Shown: positions 8,428 to 17,544, counted from the first letter of the stretch. The stretch is DNA of 64,000 nucleotides from Planctomycetota bacterium (GCA_022705325.1 JAKJER010000022.1:35401-99400), one strand, 5' to 3'. Made by a program: numbers and translations. Notes: a model not told the origin generated them from the sequence alone.

Positions 8428-9492
8428 ATGGTTGCCGTTCGGTTTTCCGCCGCCTTGTGCCTTCTGGCTGTTTCGCTCGCCTGGGGGCAGGCCGCCACGC
8501 CCGCTCGACCGGGCGACGCGGTGCCCGAGGACGTACTCAAGGACATCAAGGCCAAGTTCGTCCCGCCCGCGACGATCATGTCGCCCCAGGAGAAGCTCCA
8601 GATCCTCACCGACCGCATGAAGGGCGTGCTGCGCGCGGGCTCTGCCGCCGAGGACAAGCACCCCCAGGCGAAGAACCTCCACGAGGTGCGGGTCCTCATG
8701 TTGCAGGCCGCCGGGTTCCTGGCCGGGCGAGACGAGGAAGGGGCCCAGGGCTCGCTGCTCGGCGTCGCCCAGCGGATTCTGAAAGGCGACGCCCCCCCGG
8801 AAGTGAAGGTGGAGGCCGACCGCGTCCTGACGGGCGAGCGGCTCAAGACCCTCAGCGGCGAGAAGCTCCAGCAGGAGATTCGCGACCTGGCCAAGCGGTT
8901 CAAGGACACGCCGGCGGCGGGGGCGGCTGTCGCCTACGCGGCCATCCTGGCCGTCCAGCACCGCCAGACCAAACTCCGCGACGAGTTGCTCGGCGAGCTC
9001 GAAGCCAAGTACGCCGACACGAACCCCGAGATCACGGGGCTGCTGCGCCGCATGGGCAGGAAGGTCGACGTGGGCAAACCGTTCCAGGCCGAGTTGACCG
9101 GCCTGGACGGCAAGAAGCTGACGCTGCCCAAGGACCTGTTGGGCAAGGTGGTCGTGATCGACTTCTGGGCCTCCTGGTGCCCGCCGTGCGCCGTCTCGGC
9201 CCCCGAGCTCAGGCAGGTCTACCAGAAGGTCAAGGACAAGGGCGTCCAGTTTGTCGGCATCAGTCTGGACCGCGAGAAGACGGCCGTCGAGGACTTCGTC
9301 AAGCGGCTTGACCTGGCCTGGCCCCAGACGTTCAGCGGCCAGGGTTGGGAGGATCCGACCGCCTCGCGGTACGGCATCCGCTCCATCCCGAGCCTGTGGG
9401 TGGTGGGTCGCGACGGCAAGGTGACCTCCAGCGACGCCCGAGCGCATCTGGAAGAAGAGATACAGAAGGCCCTGGACGCCGAGACGAAATGA
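8428..9492 (+). CDS. secreted TlpA-type thioredoxin-fold protein
   Basis: The start is the ATG at 8428, preceded by AAGGAG; the frame extends further upstream but without signal peptide character. The 354-residue product has a signal peptide (residues 1-22), a helical domain of about 190 residues, and a C-terminal redoxin domain (about 215-345) with FWASWCPPC at 246-254. The cis-Pro region is SIPSLWVV. TlpA/ResA-type proteins reduce disulfides or serve cytochrome c and related maturation outside the cytoplasm. The helical N-terminal extension is common in planctomycete redoxins and of unknown role. Its stop overlaps the next start by four bases (ATGA), so translation of the two is coupled. 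Confidence 0.82.
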   Translation: MVAVRFSAALCLLAVSLAWGQAATPARPGDAVPEDVLKDIKAKFVPPATIMSPQEKLQILTDRMKGVLRAGSAAEDKHPQAKNLHEVRVLMLQAAGFLAGRDEEGAQGSLLGVAQRILKGDAPPEVKVEADRVLTGERLKTLSGEKLQQEIRDLAKRFKDTPAAGAAVAYAAILAVQHRQTKLRDELLGELEAKYADTNPEITGLLRRMGRKVDVGKPFQAELTGLDGKKLTLPKDLLGKVVVIDFWASWCPPCAVSAPELRQVYQKVKDKGVQFVGISLDREKTAVEDFVKRLDLAWPQTFSGQGWEDPTASRYGIRSIPSLWVVGRDGKVTSSDARAHLEEEIQKALDAETK

Positions 9493-9917
9493 ACCCGCTC
9501 CACAGACCGATGCGGAACTGGGCCCTCGCGACGATGCTGGCGGCCCTGGCCTCCGGCGGCTGCGGGCGCTCGCAGCAACCGGTCGTTCCCGCGGTGGATT
9601 TGAAAGAGGCGGAGATCGCCCGCCTCAAGGCCCGCATCGAACTCCTCCAGAACGAGTTGGACTCTCTCAACGGGCAGCTTAAGGAAACCCACGGGCGCGA
9701 TGAGAAGTTGGTCAACGCCATCCGCCAGCTTCAGACGCGGAACCGCCAACTGGAGGAGCAGGTGCGGGTGCTGGCGACCGCTCCGGCGGAGCGAGACACG
9801 TACAAGGCCCGGGCCGAGACGCTCAGCGCGTACGTGCTTCGCCTGGAGGGGGAGGTCAAGCGGCTGGGAGGGACGCTGCCGCTGCGCGGCGGAAAGCCGA
9901 CGGCACCGACGAAGTGA
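9489..9917 (+). CDS. small coiled-coil lipoprotein
   Basis: This 142-residue protein is coupled to the TlpA-type gene by an ATGA overlap. The N-terminus ends in LASGGC (Cys about residue 28), a fair lipobox. It is followed by a long heptad-rich coiled coil (about residues 35-120) with many Leu, Glu, Arg and Gln. No enzymatic motif is seen. It probably sits on a membrane facing the periplasm and may be a structural partner of the redoxin, by inference from coupling only. Confidence 0.65.
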   Translation: MNPLHRPMRNWALATMLAALASGGCGRSQQPVVPAVDLKEAEIARLKARIELLQNELDSLNGQLKETHGRDEKLVNAIRQLQTRNRQLEEQVRVLATAPAERDTYKARAETLSAYVLRLEGEVKRLGGTLPLRGGKPTAPTK

Positions 9918-9953
9918 TCCAACGATCGCGGGCCGGTCGGAGAGGGGCTTGGC

Positions 9954-10505
9954 TTACAGCAGCAGCCACGCCAGCAGAACTGACGCCCACGCCCCGGCCG
10001 CCACCAGCAGCCATTGCAGGACCAGCAGGCGTTCGCGACGGGTGGCGAGCCACCGCCGCGGCGAGGCCGGCACGCCGGCGGTGAGCGCGGCGTCGGCGGC
10101 GGGCAGGGAAGGATCGTCGTGGGGCAGGGCGCTGTCCGGCGGGACGAGCACGCCCGCGGGCAGGTCTTCGTGCGGGCGGTGGGGCGGCTGCATGAGGTCC
10201 AGCACATCTTTGGGCCAGGCGAAGTCCGCCCCTCGCCGAACGCGGTCGCTGCGGTACTGGCCCATAGGCAGGGCGGGCTGCTCGGGCGGCGCGGACGAGG
10301 CTTCCGGCGGCGTGGGCGCGACGGCGGGCGCGGGCTGCGGAGGCGGCGGATCCTGCGGCAGGGGCGACTTGCCTGACGCGGGGGCGGGCGAGGCGGCGAA
10401 ATGGCCTTGGCCGTCCAGCGCTTCGATCTCGCCGGCGGCGAACGCCTCGAGGACGGATTCATCGCCCGCTTCGGCGGGCCCCGCTTTGTGGGGATCCTCG
10501 TTCAT
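9954..10505 (-). CDS. hypothetical protein with C-terminal membrane anchor
   Basis: This 183-residue protein has an acidic, Pro/Ala-rich N-terminal 130 residues without recognisable domains. It ends in one hydrophobic segment (about residues 160-183, LVAAGAWASVLLAWLLL) directly at the C-terminus, so it is tail-anchored in character. The ATG at 10505 was chosen because the longer frame from 10892 runs through the start of the divergent gene. It is transcribed away from the gene at 10630. The function is unknown. Confidence 0.55.
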   Translation of the reverse strand: MNEDPHKAGPAEAGDESVLEAFAAGEIEALDGQGHFAASPAPASGKSPLPQDPPPPQPAPAVAPTPPEASSAPPEQPALPMGQYRSDRVRRGADFAWPKDVLDLMQPPHRPHEDLPAGVLVPPDSALPHDDPSLPAADAALTAGVPASPRRWLATRRERLLVLQWLLVAAGAWASVLLAWLLL

Positions 10506-10629
10506 GGGCGTAGATTCTACCCCAGGCCACCCCGGCTCCGCAAGCGGGCTCTGGTGGGCGGTCCACGCGAAACCTTCGGGCGGCCTTGAGCGTTGATTCC
10601 GTGCCGTGGCAGGCGGTAGACTGCGCCCC

Positions 10630-11754
10630 ATGCGTATCGTCGTGACCGGACAAGTCGGACTGGACAAGCAGGCGTTCCTGGAACGCGTGGCGCGAATCGT
10701 GCGTGACCAGCACCGCGACCTGACGCTCTGCCACGTCGGCCAGCGTATGTACGCCGAGGCCCCGGACGTGGCGCCCGGGCGAATCCTGGACCTGCCCCTC
10801 TCGCGCCTGACCAGTCTGCGACGAAGCGTCTTCAAGGACGTGCTCGCCTTGTGCGAGCGGTCGGCCAACGTCATCATCAACACCCACGCCACGTTCCGCT
10901 GGCGCCACGGCCTGTTCTACGCCTTCGACTACGACCTGATGAAGGCCCTCAACGCCGACCTCTACGTCGTGCTGGTGGACAACATCGACCGCGTCCACTA
11001 CCGCCTCCGCCGCGACGGCCACGCCGACCACACCCTCAAGGACCTCATGGTCTGGCGCGAAGAGGAGGTGCTGGCGACCGAGTTGCTGGCCCAGATCGTC
11101 CGCGGGCACGGCTGCTTCTACATCGCCAGCCGCGGCGAGCAGGACGAACGGTCCGACTGCCCGGCCATGCTGGCCAACCTGCTGCTCCGGCCGAACCTGC
11201 GCAAGGCCTACCTGAGCTTCCCCATGTCGCACGTCAGCAGCGATTCCTCGGGCGCCCTGCTGGGCGAGATCGAGACCTTCCGCCGGGAGATGAAGCGCCA
11301 CTTCACCTGCTTCGACCCGGGCGACGTGGAAGAGAAGTTCCTGTGCGCGATGGCCCTGGAGGCCGCCCGCGACGCCCACCGCACCATCGAGGTCGGCCCG
11401 CCCGGCGAGCGGGCCGTATTGGAGACGCACCAGGTGCTGGACATCATCTCCGACATCGACGGGCAGATCTACGCCCGCGACTTCAAGCTCATCGATCAGA
11501 GCGACATGATCGTCTCGCTGGTGCCCGCGCAGGCCGACGGCAGGCCCGCGCTGTCCAGCGGGGTAGAGCGGGAGTTGCAGCACGCTCACGAGGCCACCAA
11601 GGACGTGTTCGTGATCTGGCGGCCGGGGGCGGCGCCCTCGCCGTTCGTCACTGAGACCGCCACTCGCGTCTTCCGCTCGGTGAGCGAGGCGGTGCAGTTC
11701 TTCCTGGACAACGGATTCATCCCGCCGCCCGCGGCGGGAGGGCTGTTCCAATAA
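10630..11754 (+). CDS. AdkA-like P-loop kinase fused to NDT-like domain
   Basis: The start is taken as MRIVVTGQVG at 10630; an ATG-less extension to 10606 is less likely. Of 374 residues, the first ~185 resemble archaeal-type adenylate kinase: a P-loop-like GQVGLDK (residues 7-13, lacking the usual Ser/Thr after Lys), a central INTHATFRW block comparable to the IDTHATI block of AdkA, and DLYVVLVDN followed by an Arg-rich lid. The last ~175 residues resemble nucleoside 2-deoxyribosyltransferase-type folds: YLSFPMSHV at the first strand, DQSDMIVSLVP, then a Ser/Gly turn and VERELQHAH with a candidate catalytic Glu. Both halves would bind nucleotides. I infer a nucleotide-handling enzyme, and the substrate is unknown. 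It stands alone, with the SGNH gene 13 bases downstream. Confidence 0.55.
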   Translation: MRIVVTGQVGLDKQAFLERVARIVRDQHRDLTLCHVGQRMYAEAPDVAPGRILDLPLSRLTSLRRSVFKDVLALCERSANVIINTHATFRWRHGLFYAFDYDLMKALNADLYVVLVDNIDRVHYRLRRDGHADHTLKDLMVWREEEVLATELLAQIVRGHGCFYIASRGEQDERSDCPAMLANLLLRPNLRKAYLSFPMSHVSSDSSGALLGEIETFRREMKRHFTCFDPGDVEEKFLCAMALEAARDAHRTIEVGPPGERAVLETHQVLDIISDIDGQIYARDFKLIDQSDMIVSLVPAQADGRPALSSGVERELQHAHEATKDVFVIWRPGAAPSPFVTETATRVFRSVSEAVQFFLDNGFIPPPAAGGLFQ

Positions 11755-11767
11755 GAAAGGCCATGCG

Positions 11768-13663
11768 ATGGAGACACGTAACGTGAGGTGCGGCATTCTG
11801 GCCGCGATCGTCGCCGCCCTGACGCTCGTTGCGGCGGCAGGGGCGGCTGAGCCCGCCGGCTTCTTCCAGGTCCGCGACGGCATCCCCAACAGCCAGTACT
11901 TCTTCAACGCCAACATCGTCGGCAACCAATACCTGTTCTTCCTCGGCGACTCGGTGCTGGCCGGCACGGGCCTCAAGGACGCCAACCTGCGGTACTCGGC
12001 CCAGATGGTCAAGGCCTTCAAGAAGCACTTCCCGGAGTCGGGCATCATCGAGACGCGTCACATGCAGCCGGGCGGGAGTTGGTATGCGCTCTTCCGCTGC
12101 GCCCGCGGGCAGGCGGTATATGGCGAGGTGATCTGCAGCGGGCATCTGGCGATCGTGGACATGGCCGGCGGCGACCGGGGGACGGACCTGGAGCAGGTCA
12201 AGCTCGCCCTGGAAGGCCTGGTCCGCCAGATCACGCTCTACCGCGCCACGCACAGCACGATCCTGGTCTACACGCTCACCGACGAGATGTTCCGGGACTT
12301 CCGCGCGGGCAAGACCCCGCCGTACATCCAGATCTGCGAGCAGATCGCCGACCACTACAAGCTCCCCAGCCTGAACCTGGCCAAGTACGCCGCCGACAAG
12401 ATCCTCGCCGGCGAGATCGACTTCGACAAGTTCTCGGCAGACGGGATCAACCCCACCGACGCGGGGGCGAAGATCTACGCCGAGGCGGTCGCGAAGTTCG
12501 TGGATGCCCTGATGGCCGCCAACCCCGTCCCGGACAAGCCCGCCAGGCGCGTCCTGCCCAAGCCGCTCTTCGAGCAGACCGACGACCGCGGGCGCATCGT
12601 CGCCTACGAGGATCCGGCCGTGCGGACCAGCGGCCAGTGGAGGAACGGCCAGGAGAGCCCCATCCGCCCGTTCCGCCACCTGCTGGTCAGCGACGAGAAG
12701 GGTGCGTCCCTGAGGCTGCGGTTCAAGGGTTCGGAGATCGGCCTGGTGGACCTGGTGGACAAGGACTCGGCCGCGCTGGAGTACAGCGTGGACGGCCAGG
12801 GCTGGAAGAAGTTGCCCGCCCCCGCGAACCAGGCCGGCCCGATGCTTCGCCCGGTCTCGCTGGGTCGCGGGCTGGGCCGCGAGGGCGAGCACGAGGTGGC
12901 GGTCCGGGTGGCTTCGGCGGGGACGGTGCGGATCGGCGGGTTCCTGCTCAACGGCACGATTGCGGACGCCAACGCGGGGCTCAACACGCTCCAGCGGATC
13001 GACGCCACCTACGCGGGCATGGACCCGATCACGTACAAGCCGCCGGCTGGTCGGTTCGCGAACATTCCCAAGACGGCGGCCAGGCTCCGCGAGGGCGGGG
13101 AGCTTCGCATGGTGCTGCTGGGCGACAGCATCATGGGCAACACGTCGGCCTCGCAGTTCGACCTGCTGATGATGCGGCGGTATCCCAAGTGCAAGGTCAT
13201 CAAGATTTCGGCGCTTCGCAGTTCGACCGGGTGCAACTGGTATCAGCACGAGAATCGCGTCGAGTCGTACGTGCTGAAGCACAAGCCGGACCTGCTGGTG
13301 ATCGGCGGAATCTCCAACGGGCAGGACCCCGAGCCGGTCCGCTCGGTGGTGCGCCAGGTGCGCGCCCGCATGCCGGAGGTCGAGGTGCTCCTGCTGACGC
13401 CGGTGTTCGGGGCGATGCGAGACGCGCACATCCGCACCTTCACCCGCGAGATCGACACGACCAAGCCCAACTTCCGCTGGGGCATGCAGAAGGTGGCCGC
13501 CGAGGAAAAGTGTGCGTTCTTCGACATGACCGGGCCCTGGTGGGAGTACATCCAGAACAGCGGCAAGACCTACGGCTGGTTCATGGGCGACGCGGTGCAC
13601 GCCAACGCCCGCGGGTGCCAGATCATCGGCCGGCTGCTGGACATCTGGTTCAGCGAGAGTTGA
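11768..13663 (+). CDS. secreted tandem SGNH/GDSL hydrolase
   Basis: This 631-residue protein has a signal peptide (residues 1-27). Domain 1 has FLGDSVLAG (Ser62), but its block V reads DGINPTDAG, with Asn228 where the catalytic His is expected. A β-rich insert of about 130 residues (280-400) follows and resembles a small carbohydrate- or cell-surface-type module. Domain 2 has LLGDSIMGN (Ser454), block III GGISNGQ (Asn517) and MGDAVHANA (Asp608, His611), so it is complete. SGNH enzymes remove acyl or acetyl groups from polysaccharides or lipids. I infer an exported deacylase in which only domain 2 is active. It ends 10 bases before the convergent giant lipoprotein gene. Confidence 0.75.
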   Translation: METRNVRCGILAAIVAALTLVAAAGAAEPAGFFQVRDGIPNSQYFFNANIVGNQYLFFLGDSVLAGTGLKDANLRYSAQMVKAFKKHFPESGIIETRHMQPGGSWYALFRCARGQAVYGEVICSGHLAIVDMAGGDRGTDLEQVKLALEGLVRQITLYRATHSTILVYTLTDEMFRDFRAGKTPPYIQICEQIADHYKLPSLNLAKYAADKILAGEIDFDKFSADGINPTDAGAKIYAEAVAKFVDALMAANPVPDKPARRVLPKPLFEQTDDRGRIVAYEDPAVRTSGQWRNGQESPIRPFRHLLVSDEKGASLRLRFKGSEIGLVDLVDKDSAALEYSVDGQGWKKLPAPANQAGPMLRPVSLGRGLGREGEHEVAVRVASAGTVRIGGFLLNGTIADANAGLNTLQRIDATYAGMDPITYKPPAGRFANIPKTAARLREGGELRMVLLGDSIMGNTSASQFDLLMMRRYPKCKVIKISALRSSTGCNWYQHENRVESYVLKHKPDLLVIGGISNGQDPEPVRSVVRQVRARMPEVEVLLLTPVFGAMRDAHIRTFTREIDTTKPNFRWGMQKVAAEEKCAFFDMTGPWWEYIQNSGKTYGWFMGDAVHANARGCQIIGRLLDIWFSES

Positions 13664-13673
13664 AGGCCCGGAA

Positions 13674-16600
13674 CTACTTCGCCTTGGTTCTCTCGAGAAT
13701 CTTCGCCTTCAGCTCCGTCGCCTCGGCGTCGTCGGGCTTGATCCGCAAGGCGTTGCTGACGGCCTGGTAGGCCTGGGTCAGGCGAACGCGATGGGCGGGC
13801 GAGAGGTTCTTCTCGGGCGTGTTCTGAAGTGTGTCGCGGGCGAACTTCATGTAGTACTGATACAGGTCTTCCTTGCGCTGGTCGGCGGCGGAAGGGGCCG
13901 GTGGGGGAGACTTGGGTGGCTCGCTCTTCGGCGGTTCGGTTTTGGGCGGTTCGGTCTTGGGCGGGGTGCTTTGGGGCGGTTCGGTCTTGGGGGGCGTGCT
14001 TTTGGGTGGGTCGCTCTTGGGCGGCGAGGAGGGCTGCTTGCCCCACTGGAGGATTTGTTCTCGCAGGGCCAGGGCTTTGCTGTCGTTGGGGTTGATGCGC
14101 AGGGCGTACACGACGGCCTGGTAGGCCTGGCCTAGTCGGACCCGCTGAGCGGCGTTGAGGTCTTTCGCGGGCAGGTCTTTGAGGATGGCCTTGGCGGCGG
14201 TCATGTACTTCTCGAAGGCCTGCTCTCGCTGGATATCGGCAGGCGACTTGGCCGGCTGGGCGGGCTTGGGCTCGACCTTCGGGTCGGACTTCGGTTTGAC
14301 CTTGGGCTCGCTCTTAGGCTCGCTCTTGGGCTCACTCTTGGGTTCGCTCTTGGGTTCGCTCTTGGGCTCGCGCTTAGGTTCCTTGGGCGGCTCGGCTTTC
14401 GGTTCGGTTCCGGGTCTGGGCGAGACGGGCGGCTTCGGCGCCGGCGCGGGTTCCTTGTTCCAGTCCAGGATCCGCTGCCGCAGGGCCAGCGCCTCGGCGT
14501 CGGTGGGCTTGGCCTGCAGGGCCAGCAGGACGGCCCGGTAGGCGTTGGCCAGTTGCGTCTTCTGGACGGGCGAGAGGTTCTTCTCCGGCAGGGTCTTGAG
14601 AATGTCCCTGGCCGCGTTCATGTACTTCTCGAAGGCTTGCTCGCGCTGGATCTCCGCGGGCGACTTGGGCGGCTGGGCCGGCGCGGGTTCGACCTTCGGC
14701 GGGGTCTTCGGTTCCGGCTTGGGCGGCTCGGTCTTGGGCTCGGTCTTCGGAGCCGGTCTTGGCGGCTGCGAGGGGCGGCTGTAGGCCTCGACGATCTTGG
14801 CCTTGAGTTCCTCGGCGGCCTGGTTGCGCGGCTTGTAGATCAGGGCGCGGTTGACCATTCGCAGCGCCTGGCGGAAATTGTCGTCGCGTTCGACTCCACC
14901 TCGCAGGGCGGCCTGGTAGTACTTCTCAGCCTCCCTCATGGTCTGGTCGAACTTCTCGTCGAGCGGGTCGGGCTTCTTCGGCTGGGCAGGCTGGGTCGCC
15001 GGCTGGGGCGTGGGGGGTTGCGGGCGAGGCGGGGTCTTGGGCTGGGTTTGCGGCACGGTCCCGGGCGGCTGGACGGGCTTGTTGATCCGGTCGACGATGG
15101 CCTTCTTCAGGGCCAGGGCCTGGGAGTCATCGGGCTTGAGGGTCAGTGCCCGCTCGACCTGCTTGAGGGCATCCTGGAGGTCTTCGCGGTTGGATCGGGA
15201 GAGCAGACCGTCGTTGGGCACCTTGCGGACGGACGTGCGGGCCCGCTCGAGCAGACGCTGGAAGTCCGCGTCCAGCTCGGTCGGCTCTTGCTTCTTGGTC
15301 GGGGTGGGCGGAGAGGGCGGTCCGGGCGGCAGGGCGGGCCTGGTCGGCGGGGAGACGATCGGCGGGGGGCGAACGGGCCGCTCCGGTCCGGCGGGCGGCG
15401 TGACGGGCTGTTGCTTGCCCCAATTCGCGATCCGGTCGCGCAAGGCGAGGGCTTCCGCGTCCTCGGGCTTGATCCGCAAGGCGTAAGCGACAGCCCGGTC
15501 GGCGTTGGTCAGATAGACCCGCTGCTGGGGCGTGAGGTCCTTGGGGGGCAGGTTGTTGAGGATCTTCGTGGCGAAGTCGACGTACTGGCGGACAGTCCGG
15601 TCGGCGGGACTGGGCTGGGCCGGCGGCGCGGTGGGGGGTTGCTTGGTCGGCGGCTGCTTGGTCGGCGGCTGCTTGGTCGGCGGTTGCTTGGTCGGCGGTT
15701 GTTTCGTCGGCGGTTCGGGCGGCGGGACGACGGGAGGTCTTGGATAGGCTCTGGGCGAGTCGACCCGCCCGATGTAGACCTGGATCCGGGCCTTCATGCT
15801 CAGGGCGTCGCGGTCGGCTGGGTCGAGGTTCAGTGCTCCCTCGACCAGTCCCAGCGCCTGTACGAGGCGGGGGCGATGCTGGCGGGTCAGGCGGTGCTCA
15901 TCCAGCGGCTGGAGCATCTCGCGGGCCTGGTCGAGCAGGGCGGCCACCGTCTCCTGGTCGCTGCGGCGGATGCGCTGTTGGATTTCCCGCCGCCGCCCCA
16001 TCGCGTGGGGGTGCCCGGGCATGATCCGCAGGGCGTCCTCGACGATCGCCAGGGCCCGCACCAACTGGGCCCGCTGGGAGGAGTCAAGGTGGTGGCGCGG
16101 CGTCAGGGCCAGGATCGACTCCACCTGACCCATGAGGTAGCTGAAGGCCCGCTCGCGGTGTCGCGCCTGTTCGTGTGCGATCACCCACTCGCGCCACTGG
16201 TCCTCGGCCCGTCGCAGCTCGACGACGATCTCCTGCCGCCTTTCGATGGTCAGTGCCCGCTGGTAGGCGGCCACCGCCTGCTCGTATTCCTGCTGCTGGG
16301 CCAGGCGCCTGGCCTGGTCGATCACCTCCTGCTGGCGGCGCTGGTCGAGATAGGCCTGCTTCTCGTCGCCCGTCATCTGGAGCAGGCGGGCCAGCTCGTC
16401 CAGGGCGCCCTGGAGGCCCATGGGGTCGTCCGCGGAGACCTCGCCCGTCTGCACGATCTCGCCGCTGGCGGCGTCGACCAGGCGGGCGGCGGCTGTCAGG
16501 TTGCCCAGGCGGACGACCGTTCCCAGCACCAGGTACCGCACGCTTCGGATCTTGCCTCCCGACAGCTTGCCCGGGTCGTCCACCACGCCGGCCATCGAGA

Positions 16601-17429
16601 GCTGATGCTCATTGAGCAGGGCCAGCAACTGCGTCCGCTCGACCAGTTGGAATCGCTCGGGGGTGAACTTCTGGAGGAGCAGCTCCGCGACAGCCTGCCC
16701 GGCGTCGGGGATCTGGACGTCGCCCTTGACGGCGAAGTCCAGGACGGCGATGCGGGGGCGGTTGACCTTTTCCTGGGCCTGCTGGAGCAGGAGGCTGACG
16801 TCCCGGTCGTCCTGTTCCTTCAGGGCGTTCTGGAGCAGGAGGATTGCCGTGGTCCAGTCCTTTCGCCCGAAGGCGTCGACTCCGGCGTCGCGGTAGCGGA
16901 TGAAGCGGGCCTCGCGCTGGCGTGCATCGGCCTGCTCGTCTCTCTGGGCCTGCTCGGCGGCTTGCTGCTGGGCGGCCTGCTGGCGGGCGGCGAGTTCGGC
17001 CTCGGCCTGGGCGAGCTGGTCGGCCAGGTCCAGGGCGACGTTCGTGTCGGCATAGCTGAGGATGGCCTGCTGCCCGAGTTGTCGGGCGGCCTGATAGTCG
17101 CCCGCGGCGTTGAGGGCGCTGATCTGGGTCAGGGCGGCCACGGCCTGGGCTTCCTGTTCGCCGCCGGCCGGGGCGGTGGTCGGGGCGGTAGTGACCGGTT
17201 CGGTCTGGGGCGCCGGCGCGGTGGCGGGTGCCGGTGCAGTCGTCGTCGGCTGGGCCGGCTGATCGGGAGCGGTGCTCGGCTCCGCGGGTGACGGCTGGGT
17301 CTGCGCCGCCGCGGGTGGGGACTCCTGTCGCTCGCACGCGGGCAGAAGCACCCCGATGGCCGCGAACGTCAACACGAGCAGTCGGACTCGGAACGTTCCC
17401 CGCGTCGCAGACAGAGCGTTCATGTTCAT
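13674..17429 (-). CDS. giant CsgG-domain lipoprotein with eight helical modules
   Basis: This 1251-residue protein has a lipobox (LLPAC, Cys32), then a Thr/Pro/Ala-rich tether. A helical stretch precedes a CsgG-type domain (about 225-350): RIAVLDFAV, FQLVERTQLLALL, YLVLGTVV and VDAASGEIV are the usual landmarks. Eight roughly 65-residue helical modules follow, sharing a pattern like LSP..R..L..AYRAV..ALRIKP.DAEALALR. From the third on, the modules are separated by Pro/Lys-rich linkers such as PPTKQ and PKSE repeats. CsgG-like domains occur in outer-membrane secretion or regulatory lipoproteins, and TPR-like modules suggest binding of partners or polymers. I infer a periplasmic beads-on-a-string scaffold. 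The length may vary between strains because linkers and modules are repetitive at DNA level. Confidence 0.75.
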   Translation of the reverse strand: MNMNALSATRGTFRVRLLVLTFAAIGVLLPACERQESPPAAAQTQPSPAEPSTAPDQPAQPTTTAPAPATAPAPQTEPVTTAPTTAPAGGEQEAQAVAALTQISALNAAGDYQAARQLGQQAILSYADTNVALDLADQLAQAEAELAARQQAAQQQAAEQAQRDEQADARQREARFIRYRDAGVDAFGRKDWTTAILLLQNALKEQDDRDVSLLLQQAQEKVNRPRIAVLDFAVKGDVQIPDAGQAVAELLLQKFTPERFQLVERTQLLALLNEHQLSMAGVVDDPGKLSGGKIRSVRYLVLGTVVRLGNLTAAARLVDAASGEIVQTGEVSADDPMGLQGALDELARLLQMTGDEKQAYLDQRRQQEVIDQARRLAQQQEYEQAVAAYQRALTIERRQEIVVELRRAEDQWREWVIAHEQARHRERAFSYLMGQVESILALTPRHHLDSSQRAQLVRALAIVEDALRIMPGHPHAMGRRREIQQRIRRSDQETVAALLDQAREMLQPLDEHRLTRQHRPRLVQALGLVEGALNLDPADRDALSMKARIQVYIGRVDSPRAYPRPPVVPPPEPPTKQPPTKQPPTKQPPTKQPPTKQPPTAPPAQPSPADRTVRQYVDFATKILNNLPPKDLTPQQRVYLTNADRAVAYALRIKPEDAEALALRDRIANWGKQQPVTPPAGPERPVRPPPIVSPPTRPALPPGPPSPPTPTKKQEPTELDADFQRLLERARTSVRKVPNDGLLSRSNREDLQDALKQVERALTLKPDDSQALALKKAIVDRINKPVQPPGTVPQTQPKTPPRPQPPTPQPATQPAQPKKPDPLDEKFDQTMREAEKYYQAALRGGVERDDNFRQALRMVNRALIYKPRNQAAEELKAKIVEAYSRPSQPPRPAPKTEPKTEPPKPEPKTPPKVEPAPAQPPKSPAEIQREQAFEKYMNAARDILKTLPEKNLSPVQKTQLANAYRAVLLALQAKPTDAEALALRQRILDWNKEPAPAPKPPVSPRPGTEPKAEPPKEPKREPKSEPKSEPKSEPKSEPKSEPKVKPKSDPKVEPKPAQPAKSPADIQREQAFEKYMTAAKAILKDLPAKDLNAAQRVRLGQAYQAVVYALRINPNDSKALALREQILQWGKQPSSPPKSDPPKSTPPKTEPPQSTPPKTEPPKTEPPKSEPPKSPPPAPSAADQRKEDLYQYYMKFARDTLQNTPEKNLSPAHRVRLTQAYQAVSNALRIKPDDAEATELKAKILERTKAK
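14301..14384. repeat. seven 12-base units encoding a Lys-Ser/Arg-Glu-Pro linker
   Basis: Units of the form CTTGGGCTCGCT repeat without gaps and differ at one to three bases. They encode the PKSE-type linker between the sixth and seventh modules of the giant lipoprotein. Such short units are prone to slippage in steps that keep frame. Confidence 0.8.
15637..15711. repeat. five 15-base units encoding PPTKQ linker
   Basis: Units of GG(T/C)TGCTTGGTCGGC are contiguous and nearly identical, giving PPTKQ on the minus strand. They form the linker before the third module of the giant lipoprotein. Confidence 0.85.
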
Positions 17430-17544
17430 GCTGGTATTCTACCCTCGATTTGCCAGTGGGACCAACGGTCTGGGAAGTTACATCGTTGCGGCCGCGGTGG
17501 CCACGCGCTGCGGGCGATGGCCTTTTCTGCGGCCAGGCCATCCG

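Noticed and set aside
10459..12048. long minus-strand frame opposite the AdkA/NDT-like gene
   Set aside because: The plus strand has recognisable domains and a sensible start; the minus frame is an antisense shadow rich in Val/Gly/Asp.
14291..14390. CRISPR-like array of short repeats
   Set aside because: The repeats are contiguous 12-base units with no spacers and are explained by the Pro-Lys-Ser-Glu linker of the lipoprotein.
14553..17291. 912-residue plus-strand frame opposite the giant lipoprotein
   Set aside because: It is a mirror of the Pro/Lys/Gln-rich lipoprotein; the opposite strand has lipobox, CsgG domain and module repeats.
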